DNA of 64,000 nt from Bacillus sp. THAF10. Its GTDB lineage: Bacteria > Bacillota > Bacilli > Bacillales > Bacillaceae_I. The translations under genes were made by a program, and so were the position numbers. This document shows positions 54,330 to 61,823 of the stretch, one piece after another. Location of the stretch: positions 2,336,001-2,400,000 of the forward strand of contig NZ_CP045403.1 in the NCBI RefSeq assembly GCF_009363695.1, in the 5' to 3' direction. Position 1 is the first letter of the stretch. Every line of letters starts with the position of its first letter. The notes under the pieces were generated by a model that worked only from the letters and a program-made list of their open reading frames with translations, was not told the origin of the DNA and made no database searches.

Positions 54330-55059
54330 GGATTTGCGTGTGGAGTTACCGCTTTGGACGATTGGTTTATTGGTGCTTATGATGTTTTTTACCTACCACG
54401 CCGTTGAATTTTGGAATTTAGTTTTTTTTCAATTTGATGTATTTATTGCGGAAACTGGTGCATTCAATTGGAAGCTTCCAACATTTTCATGGCTTGGGAT
54501 AAGCATGGTTTCATTTATTCTTTTTTATGGTATATTTTTTGTACGTTTTAAAGCCCACAATAGGAAGAGTCCAAATAAAAAACTACTTTTCTTTTCTTTT
54601 TTTAGACCAGGTGAGCTACTTGATGATGATGAGATGCTTCAGCAAGTTTCCAAGAATGTAACTCAAAAAATCTACATCCTGTATTCTAGTGTACTTCCTG
54701 TGTTAGTGTTGTTGATGTTTTTCCCTTTGCACCGCTTTGTCTTCATTTTTGCTATTTTCACTATTTTAATAGCTCAGTATGCTATGGTTTATTGGGATAT
54801 GAAGAAGTTTTTCAATGGACGCTATCAATTTAAGGAAATCCCCCATATCAGAAAAGCGAATGTTTATGTGTGGAGAGGGTTTATCATAATATTGGCTCTC
54901 CTATTATTTTTAGGAGTGGGTAGAATTGTGCAAGTACATACAAATTCCAAAGATCTTTTAACAAACATGGAAGAATGCATGGATAAGGGCGGCACCGCTA
55001 TTGTCGAAGGTGGAACATTCTGGACTTTGTCAAAGTTTTCGTGTGAAAAAAGCAACTAA
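54322..55059 (+). CDS. Membrane protein coupled to the XRE regulator
   Basis: The 246-residue protein has about five membrane segments (WTIGLLVLMMFFTYHAVEFW, FSWLGISMVSFILFYGIFFV, ILYSSVLPVLVLLMFF and others) and a Cys-containing C-terminus. I do not recognise the family; the XRE-plus-membrane-protein layout is common in Firmicutes. The ATG at 54322 lies within the last codons of the regulator gene. Confidence 0.75.
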   Translation: MDKDLRVELPLWTIGLLVLMMFFTYHAVEFWNLVFFQFDVFIAETGAFNWKLPTFSWLGISMVSFILFYGIFFVRFKAHNRKSPNKKLLFFSFFRPGELLDDDEMLQQVSKNVTQKIYILYSSVLPVLVLLMFFPLHRFVFIFAIFTILIAQYAMVYWDMKKFFNGRYQFKEIPHIRKANVYVWRGFIIILALLLFLGVGRIVQVHTNSKDLLTNMEECMDKGGTAIVEGGTFWTLSKFSCEKSN

Positions 55060-55150
55060 TTTGTAAGGGCTCGAGGGATGGATAGAATAAACTCCAAAGT
55101 TTAGTATTTTGGTGGTATTTGATATTCGGTGGCGATAGCATATATACGTA

Positions 55151-55251
55151 TATTTGCGGAGTTTTGGTTTTATTTGCGCTATTTTTATTTTATTTGCACT
55201 TTCTAGGGGTTTATTTGCGCTGTTTTTAATTTATTTGCTACTCATTCAATT
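55151..55251 (+). repeat. Array of five 20-21-bp phrases in a convergent gap
   Basis: TATTTGC occurs at 55151, 55171, 55191, 55212 and 55232, usually followed by GCT or GGA and a T-rich filler. It lies between the membrane-protein gene and the converging oxidoreductase gene, in a 300-base gap without other features except a terminator. Confidence 0.75.
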
Positions 55252-55317
55252 ATAAAGTCCATTTGACAAATGTTTCTATCATCCCCCCTCTATACTGGCC
55301 AAACGAAGCTTCCGATA

Positions 55318-55351
55318 AAGGCTATCTGCAATTTAGCATGCAGATAGCCTT
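55318..55351. terminator. Terminator after the oxidoreductase gene
   Basis: AAGGCTATCTGC and GCAGATAGCCTT form a perfect 12-bp stem with a ten-base loop just after the stop of the minus-strand gene. The T-run is short. Confidence 0.75.
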
Positions 55352-55359
55352 CAATAGTG

Positions 55360-56322
55360 CTATTCCTCTCCCACAACAATTGCCACATTTCCCTTCTTAT
55401 GCCCTTGTTCCACATACCGATGTGCCTCCACAATCTCCTCCAACTTATATGATTTGTCCATTACAACCTTCCATTCCCCTTGCTCCGCTAATGCCGTCAA
55501 ATAGTGGAGATCATCCTGTCTCTCCCTTGCAACTCCAGCGAGAACATTTATCCCATGCCGTAATTTTAGCCACTGTCCTTGAGTCATTTGTCCAAGGCCG
55601 GCACCACATAAAATTAGAGTTCCCTTTTCTTTTAGGCTTGCTTTGAGTGCCTGATATGGCATTTTTCCTACCGTATCAAAGATGATATCATATCTTTCTA
55701 ACGACGCAGTTAGGTCATCCTTCAAGTAATCTATCACTTTTTTTGCGCCAATCTCGCGAACCATTTCTAGATTCGCAGTGCTACAAACTCCCGTTACTTC
55801 AGCACCAAAATGCACAGCAAGCTGGACTGCTGCAGTTCCAACCGCTCCGGATGCTCCATAAATGAGGACTTTTTGCCCTTTTTGGATACCTGCTTTTTTC
55901 AAAAAGTAAATGGCAGTTGTTCCACCGAAAGGAATACATGATGCTTCCTGATAAGTGAGGCTGACAGGTTTTTCAGATAATATAGCAGTTTCAGGAATAC
56001 AAATATACTCTGCATAACCACCCATTTTTAAGCCAGCTGACCCAAATACTTGATCTCCCTTTTTAAAACGAGATACATTCGTACCTGTTTCCACTACTTC
56101 ACCTGAAAATACACCACCAAGAACCGGTTGCTTTGGTTTGGTTAATCCAAAGAAAAACCTTACTAAAGCAGGTTCAGCTTTGCGAAGTCGCCAATCTGCT
56201 GCGTTTACTGCACTTGCAGCTACCTTAATGAGGATTTCATTGTTTTTCGGTTTAGGTTTATCTAAAGTCGTTAATGTAAGTACCTCCGGTGGTCCATATT
56301 TAGAATAAACAACGGCTTTCAT
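55360..56322 (-). CDS. NAD(P)-dependent medium-chain dehydrogenase / quinone oxidoreductase-like protein
   Basis: The 320-residue protein has a GroES-like N-terminal half (MKAVVYSKYGPPEVLTL, SAVNAADWRLRKAEP) and a Rossmann half with GASGAVGTAAVQLAVHFGAEVTGVCST. The four-cysteine structural zinc site is absent, so it is the zinc-free quinone oxidoreductase branch. The ATG at 56322 has GGGGAG upstream. The substrate is unknown. Confidence 0.9.
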   Translation of the reverse strand: MKAVVYSKYGPPEVLTLTTLDKPKPKNNEILIKVAASAVNAADWRLRKAEPALVRFFFGLTKPKQPVLGGVFSGEVVETGTNVSRFKKGDQVFGSAGLKMGGYAEYICIPETAILSEKPVSLTYQEASCIPFGGTTAIYFLKKAGIQKGQKVLIYGASGAVGTAAVQLAVHFGAEVTGVCSTANLEMVREIGAKKVIDYLKDDLTASLERYDIIFDTVGKMPYQALKASLKEKGTLILCGAGLGQMTQGQWLKLRHGINVLAGVARERQDDLHYLTALAEQGEWKVVMDKSYKLEEIVEAHRYVEQGHKKGNVAIVVGEE

Positions 56323-56418
56323 TAGCTGCTTCTCCCCTTCCACTAATCTTGTCTATCTATGAATATGTCTTCTACATATAAAATATCTATTTAAAATAGG
56401 CTTTGTTTAATTTCGCTG

Positions 56419-56525
56419 TTGATTTCCGCAAATTGACTCCGCGTCCGCGGGGCGATTTGTAAGCCTCCTCGGGCATGCCCTGCTGGGTCACTCCGAGAAG
56501 AGTGTCTGCCATTGACTCCAATCAA
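56419..56525. repeat. Dispersed imperfect-palindrome repeat, copy 2
   Basis: The block is bounded by GTTGATT and AATCAAC. It shares CTCCGCGTCC, a GGGG tract, GATTT and AGCCTCCTC with the copy at 18150. It lies in a 353-base gap upstream of the oxidoreductase gene and is more GC-rich than its surroundings. A small hairpin (GGAG and CTCC arms) follows at 56578-56610. Confidence 0.55.
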
Positions 56526-56629
56526 CTGCTAGAAACTCATGTTAAGAACATGCTTTTTTAACATAGCCTTAAAATAAAAAGAATGGAGAGTACGCATCCT
56601 CCAATTCTTATAAAATCGACCATAACGGA

Positions 56630-56670
56630 AAATAGGTGAGACATAGGAAACTTTCTCATAGCCTCACCCT
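56630..56670 (-). terminator. Terminator after the DUF2085 gene
   Basis: GGTGAG and CTCACC pair around a 22-base region that has further partial pairing, followed by TATTTTCC on the minus strand. Confidence 0.55.
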
Positions 56671-56675
56671 TTCTA

Positions 56676-57065
56676 TTAAATAATACCCTCAATCATAACA
56701 GCAACAGCCTTCACACCTCGCGGAAATTGAACAATACATGCTACCATGATAAAAGACATCCCCACTCCGCTCACCAATCCTGTTAGAACACGAAGAAAAT
56801 TATTGCTCATTCGCCAGCCCTTCCACTGGGTGTAGCCGTCCAATACCATTGGAAAAATGAGTGCAAACCCTATAATTATCATTACAAGAAATGATAGGGT
56901 ACTAGCTATAAAAAACAACGGAAAGATTACTAGATACCCTAAAAGGATAGACATGCACCGATAACAAATAGGAAACTGTTTTCCTCTGATAACCAAGGAC
57001 CTTTCCCGTCTGCGATGACATGGAAAGAACTCCAAAGTAAAAAATGATTTCATTAATGCTAGCAT
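56676..57065 (-). CDS. DUF2085 family membrane protein
   Basis: The 129-residue protein has the DUF2085 signature FFPCHRRRERSLVIRGKQFPICYRCMSILLGY, in which Cys and His may bind a metal. Three membrane segments follow. AAGGTG lies eight bases before the ATG. It is 12 bases from the upstream membrane protein gene, so they likely share a message. The family role is unknown. Confidence 0.85.
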   Translation of the reverse strand: MLALMKSFFTLEFFPCHRRRERSLVIRGKQFPICYRCMSILLGYLVIFPLFFIASTLSFLVMIIIGFALIFPMVLDGYTQWKGWRMSNNFLRVLTGLVSGVGMSFIMVACIVQFPRGVKAVAVMIEGII

Positions 57066-57077
57066 CGTAATTTCACC

Positions 57078-57368
57078 TTAGTTAAATGGATTGCAGTCAA
57101 AATCTGTGCAATCCATGCTGCTAGATTTCCCTGAACCAGTTGATCCCGAGAATGGAATATCACAATACCAGCAGTCCCACCAACTGCTATCTCGATTCTT
57201 TTTTTCACGTTTCTTTTTGTAATAAAGTAAGGCCGCAATAAATCCAATGGTACTTATGATAAGTAAGATAACGCCAATTACCATTTCCGTTGAAGACCCT
57301 GCTTCAACAATGGTGTAAATACTGCCTAATGACAGAATCAAATACAATGCCCAAATAACAAAAATCAT
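57078..57368 (-). CDS. Small membrane protein with cysteine-rich tail
   Basis: The 96-residue protein has two membrane segments (FVIWALYLILSLGSIYTIV and MVIGVILLIISTIGFIAALLYY), a basic KKKREKKN linker and a tail with WWDCWYCDIPFSG and MDCTDFDCNPF. The four cysteines suggest a metal site or disulfides. The family is unknown. A GGAG precedes the ATG. Confidence 0.7.
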   Translation of the reverse strand: MIFVIWALYLILSLGSIYTIVEAGSSTEMVIGVILLIISTIGFIAALLYYKKKREKKNRDSSWWDCWYCDIPFSGSTGSGKSSSMDCTDFDCNPFN

Positions 57369-57615
57369 CCTTTTCTCCCTCTTCTGTATTTTCTGGATAG
57401 TAAGTACTACCTTTTTCTTTCACATTACATACATTTCTTTCCTGCACGAGAAATTCCTGCTTGAATATGTCGAAAAGCTATCCTTTTTCCTATTAAGTAT
57501 GGTGATACACTCCTACCTCATGCTCATTTTCAGAAAATTCATTCTTAATCTCTCCTCTTTTCCGATAGAATAGATGGGGAGTATATCCCCTAAATTATTT
57601 AGAGGGAGTGTTGGA

Positions 57616-59097
57616 ATGAAAAGGTTGGTGATGTTAATGCTTACTATTCTTTTAGTTTTACCTGCTTCAGTAAACGCTGGGACCATCGGTGGAAAAGATA
57701 ATCCAGGTGGCGTTCCAGGTCAATGGTATGTTGGAGATACACCTGGATTTGTTGACCCCAACAAACCTGTGCTTGTATTTGTGCATGGCATCAATAGTTC
57801 CTCCCGCACGTGGTGGGAAAATAACAATATGTATCAAACAGCATTAAGTAACGGTTATCAAACAGCTTTTATTGATATTCATCCTGATAAAAATATGTGG
57901 GATAACGGAGCAATCATTAACAATCGTGTTCGTGATATCTATAATCATTTTGGTCAAAAGAAAATCGTCATCATTGCACATAGTAAAGGCGGCATTGATG
58001 CCCAAAATGCCCTTGTTCATTACGGCGCATACCCTTATGTTTCTAACCTCATCACCTTGTCTTCCCCGCATTTCGGCTCTCAGCTCGCTGACCTTGCTTA
58101 TAGCGGCTGGGCAAGCTGGCTTTCAAGTATTTTAGGCAGTAAAAATGCAGCAACGTACTCCTTGCAAACAGGTTATATGAATAGCTATCGTCCGCAGATA
58201 GATCAACACGCAAATCGTTCTCGCAACCGTATCTATACTTTGGCAGGAACGAGCTGGGGCAGCTTCGGTTCCTCCCTTTATTGGGGTGGCCTATACTTAA
58301 GTGCTTATGGATCTAATGATGGAGCTGTAACTGTTGCAAGCTCACGTCTTCCTTATAGCACAGAAATACGGGTGAGTAATTGGAATCACACCACTGTACG
58401 AGAGGGTGGAACCTTTCAATATTTCCGACCATACCTGACAACCACTAAAGCAGCAGGAATTGCATCTGCAGAGGTTGCAGCTTCTGTTGATTATTTTGAA
58501 GAAGAACCGGTAAACATTAGTGCCTTCAATCGAGGTGGCACATTCACTAACAGCGCAAAAGAAACCTTTTTGGTAGAGGAAAACGTTCAAAAAATAGATC
58601 TAGATTGGCTAAGTGACAAGCGAACGCAGAAAATCAAAGTCATTAGCCCATCTGGGAAAGTATATACGAACTTTGTTCATGCTGAGGACCAAGGCATTTT
58701 TAAAGGTGGTCATCACCACACCTTCCAAATTCCTACTCCTGAACAGGGGGAATGGACGGTGAAGGTAAGCAAAAACAAAGCCGCTTATCTAATGACAGTG
58801 GGATATCATACAGAATTGAATGAGGATGTTGTACTTGAGGAAAATACTTTTGAGCTGAAAAATAAAGGGCAAAAAGTCAAGGATATGAAAGTAGATGTAA
58901 AAATAAATAAGGACGGAAAGCCTCACACTGCGTTTGGTATGAAGGTTGCTGGACATGGGAAAGTAACCCCGAATTTTAAAGGCACAGGAGTGTATACTAT
59001 GACGCTTGATGTGAGGGGAACCACAAAGAATGGCAACCCGTTTGAACGGACAATTGTTAAATCTGTTTATGTGAATAAGGACGGGAAAGTGTATTAA
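57616..59097 (+). CDS. Secreted alpha/beta-hydrolase lipase with C-terminal beta domain
   Basis: The 493-residue protein has a signal peptide ending near VNAG at residue 21. The catalytic domain has VFVHGINSSSRTWW at the oxyanion site, the nucleophile elbow IIAHSKGGID, a late aspartate in SNDGAVTVASSRLP and a histidine in NWNHTTVREG. From about residue 300 it carries a beta-sandwich tail (PSGKVYTNFVHAEDQ, PEQGEWTVKVSKNKAAY). Lipase or polyhydroxyalkanoate depolymerase are the options; I favour lipase. GGGAG lies seven bases before the ATG. Confidence 0.85.
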   Translation: MKRLVMLMLTILLVLPASVNAGTIGGKDNPGGVPGQWYVGDTPGFVDPNKPVLVFVHGINSSSRTWWENNNMYQTALSNGYQTAFIDIHPDKNMWDNGAIINNRVRDIYNHFGQKKIVIIAHSKGGIDAQNALVHYGAYPYVSNLITLSSPHFGSQLADLAYSGWASWLSSILGSKNAATYSLQTGYMNSYRPQIDQHANRSRNRIYTLAGTSWGSFGSSLYWGGLYLSAYGSNDGAVTVASSRLPYSTEIRVSNWNHTTVREGGTFQYFRPYLTTTKAAGIASAEVAASVDYFEEEPVNISAFNRGGTFTNSAKETFLVEENVQKIDLDWLSDKRTQKIKVISPSGKVYTNFVHAEDQGIFKGGHHHTFQIPTPEQGEWTVKVSKNKAAYLMTVGYHTELNEDVVLEENTFELKNKGQKVKDMKVDVKINKDGKPHTAFGMKVAGHGKVTPNFKGTGVYTMTLDVRGTTKNGNPFERTIVKSVYVNKDGKVY

Positions 59098-59206
59098 TTG
59101 ATCAATTTTTATTTTAGGTAATTTTTCTGCTGCTGCCCTATTTATGGTTTAGAGGCAGCGGCAATTTGCAGATATTTAACACCAAAATTGGATTTTTAAT
59201 GTTGAT

Positions 59207-60178
59207 GTGGTCATTCAGCCTCTATGAAGACTTCTCTCCTGCTTTCTTGGGCCTTGTTGTCCTCATTCAGCCCCTATGAAGACAACTCTACACCTTTTTT
59301 GAGCTTTGTTGTCCTCATTCAGCCTCTATGAAGACAACTCTACACCTTTTTTGAGCTCTGTTGTCCTCATTCAACCTCTATGAAGACAACTCTACACCTT
59401 TCTTGGGCCTCGTTGTCCTCATTCAGCCTCTATGAAGACAACTCTACACCTTTATTCGGCTTTGTTGTCCTCATTCAGCCTCTATGAAGACAACTCTACA
59501 CCTTTTTTGAGCTTTGTTGTCCTCATTCAGCCTCTATGAAGACAACTCTACACCTTTATTGGGCTTTGTTGTCCTCATTCAGCCTCTATGAAGACAACTC
59601 TACACCTTTTTTGAGCTTGGTTGTCCTCATTCAGCCTCTATGAAGACAACTCTACACCTTTTTTGAGCTTGGTTGTCCTCATTCAGCCTCTATGAAGACA
59701 ACTCTACACCTTTTTTGAGCTTTGTTGTCCTCATTCAGCCTCTATGAAGACAACTCTCCGCCTTTATTGGGCTTTGTTGTCCTCATTCAGCCTCTATGAA
59801 GACAACTCTCCGCCTTTATTGGGCCTTGTTGTCCTCATTCAGCCTCTATGAAGACAACTCTACACCTTTTTTGAGCTTTGTTGTCCTCATTCAAACGCTA
59901 TGAAGACAACTCTACCCCTTTTTTGAGCTTTGTTGTCCTCATTCAGCCCCTATGAAGACTTCCCCAGAACTTTATTGGCCCTTGTTGTCCTCATTCAGCC
60001 TCTACGAAGACTTCCCACATGCTTTCTTAGGCTTTGTTGTCCTCATTCAGCCTCTATGAAGACATCCACACGGCTTTCTTGAGCTTTGTTGTCCTCATTC
60101 ATCCTCTATGAAGACTTCCCCAGAACCTTATTGGCCCTTGTTGTCCTCATTCAGCTGCTATGTTAACAACTCATCGAC
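59207..60178 (+). repeat. Tandem array of nineteen 52-bp repeats
   Basis: Unit starts run 59207, 59259, 59311 and so on every 52 bases to 60143, without an insertion or deletion. A typical unit begins GTCCTCATTCAGCCTCTATG, continues AAGACAACTCTACACC and ends in a T-rich TTTTTTGAGCTTTGTT. GTTGTC and GACAAC with inner TCAT/ATGA form a hairpin in each. Central units are nearly identical; outer ones differ (GACTTC for GACAAC). The last unit overlaps the final codons of the next gene. About 110 bases after the lipase hold only a GC-rich hairpin. Confidence 0.97.
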
Positions 60179-60619
60179 TTTCTTGGACTTCCACAACCAA
60201 ACCAAATACCCAATCAAACAAACCCCAACACCAATCAGGGCTACCATAAATAACTTAGCACCATCTGTCGGAGATCTCGACACCACCACCGCTCCAACAA
60301 ACAAGCACAACGCCACCGCACCAATGAACAGAGATGCTCCCCTCTTTAACAGTCGCTCACCTAACGCAATCAGGATATAAACAAAACTAATCAACATGAT
60401 TACCGGAAACACAGGCTGATATTTTACGGAATAGACAAAAAAATCTAGCTGTGAGATATTCTCAGCCGTCAAATCCGTACCATTCAGCCATTTTGAGAAC
60501 ACCGCTGTATACTTCCATTCTGATTGGCTATCCACTAAATTGCTTCCTTGATACCATGCAGCAACTGTTGAAGCACCAAAAAACATAACGCTAATACCAA
60601 ATAAGATTACTCTAGTCAT
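60158..60619 (-). CDS. YjdJ/DUF4306-like membrane protein
   Basis: The 153-residue protein has four hydrophobic segments and an external loop SKWLNGTDLTAENISQLDFFVYSVKYQPVFP. The layout resembles B. subtilis YjdJ (DUF4306). The last six residues and the stop lie within the final unit of the 52-bp array. GGGGAG lies nine bases before the ATG. Confidence 0.75.
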   Translation of the reverse strand: MTRVILFGISVMFFGASTVAAWYQGSNLVDSQSEWKYTAVFSKWLNGTDLTAENISQLDFFVYSVKYQPVFPVIMLISFVYILIALGERLLKRGASLFIGAVALCLFVGAVVVSRSPTDGAKLFMVALIGVGVCLIGYLVWLWKSKKVDELLT

Positions 60620-60733
60620 CCCTACGCTCTCCCCTCTACGTCTTTAACGATAAACAACATGAAAAAGTTTCACTACCCATTTGTTTATTTTAAAACCAAA
60701 AAGGGAACACCAATTCCTATGAGGAGGACAGCT

Positions 60734-61435
60734 ATGAAAAGATCTTTCATCTTAGTAACAGTACTTTTAGTAATTGTACTTATTTCTTCAGCAATGTTTC
60801 ATAAAAAGGAAAACCCAACTGGGAAAGAAGAGAGCATGGTGGCCCTTGGTGACTCCCTTACTCATGGTGTGGGAGATGATGGTGGCCAAGGATATATTGA
60901 CAACTTGGAAGGACTTCTAGAAGAAGAAAAAAATATAGTGGTGAGAGTGAAAAATTATGCGATTCGTGGCCAGGAAAGTGATGGCGTGGTGAAGCAGGTG
61001 AACCTCACCAATGTGTCGCAGGATCTTCAAAAGGCAGATTATATTATTCTTTTTATTGGTACCAATGATCTGCTGCAAAGCAATGGTGGAGATCTCAGTG
61101 GAATAGATGAAAAGAAAATTGCAGCTGGAGCGAAAAATTATGAAGAAAACATCGAGCAGATTTTAACAAGGATACGAAAGGAAAACCCCTCCTCTCCTAT
61201 TCTATTTCTTGGACTCTATAATCCTTATCCAGACTCTACACAGATTGAACGTATTATAGAACGCTGGAATCGTAACAGTCTAGAGGTAGTAAAAAAATAT
61301 GACAAAGTAAAATTTATCTCAACTAATCATATTTTAAAGGAAAAATCGACGGAGTATTTTAGTGATGCCTTGCATCCGAATGAAAAAGGGTATCAAAAAA
61401 TAACCGAGCGGATTGTGAAGGAATTTGATTTTTAA
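60734..61435 (+). CDS. GDSL/SGNH-family esterase (YpmR-like)
   Basis: The 233-residue protein has an N-terminal membrane anchor or signal (SFILVTVLLVIVLISSAMF) and an SGNH hydrolase domain: block I ALGDSLTHGVGD, block III FIGTNDLL and block V DALHPNEKGY. It resembles B. subtilis YpmR and should act outside the membrane on esters. The ATG at 60734 has AGGAGG six bases upstream; an earlier in-frame ATG at 60659 lacks a site. Confidence 0.92.
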   Translation: MKRSFILVTVLLVIVLISSAMFHKKENPTGKEESMVALGDSLTHGVGDDGGQGYIDNLEGLLEEEKNIVVRVKNYAIRGQESDGVVKQVNLTNVSQDLQKADYIILFIGTNDLLQSNGGDLSGIDEKKIAAGAKNYEENIEQILTRIRKENPSSPILFLGLYNPYPDSTQIERIIERWNRNSLEVVKKYDKVKFISTNHILKEKSTEYFSDALHPNEKGYQKITERIVKEFDF

Positions 61436-61597
61436 AGGCTGTTTTCGCAAACTTTGAGGCTACTGCGTATAGTTATGAAACACAAATAATAGTTGCTGTC
61501 GTGCTCTTTCCATAGAAAAGTATTAAATTCATGGCAATTTTTCTTCGCTTAAAAATTGAAAAAAATCTTAAAACCGACTTTTTCCTTGTTGTTGATA

Positions 61598-61823
61598 GCA
61601 CCTTTTTAATTTTCAGACGGGGGAAATCCATCCCCCGTCTTTTTCCTTTTAATGAAACTTTAGCTTCTCCATCATTTTTTTACTTGCATAAAAATAATAA
61701 AGGACTTGAAGCACCTTTTTAATCCTCAGACGGAGGACCTCCATCCCCCGTCTTTTTCCTTTCAATGAAACTTTAGCTTCTCCATCATTTTTTTACTGGC
61801 ATAAAAATAATAAAGGACTTGAA
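61598..61823. repeat. 113-bp tandem duplication in a convergent gap
   Basis: Copies 61598-61710 and 61711-61823 are identical at 106 of 113 positions by eye. Copy 2 contains the last 62 bases of the ABC permease gene and its terminator region; copy 1 is an untranslated duplicate of both. The permease stop is TGA in copy 2 and TAA in copy 1. Confidence 0.95.
61615..61645 (+). terminator. Terminator in duplication copy 1
   Basis: AGACGGGGGA and TCCCCCGTCT form a perfect ten-bp stem with a six-base loop, followed by TTTTCCTTTT. It can end the GDSL gene. The matching hairpin of copy 2 (61728-61758) is weaker because of three changes. Confidence 0.85.

Noticed and set aside
59207..60178. CRISPR array
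   Set aside because: Repeat units adjoin without unique spacers; the whole 52 bp is repeated. No cas genes are in the window.
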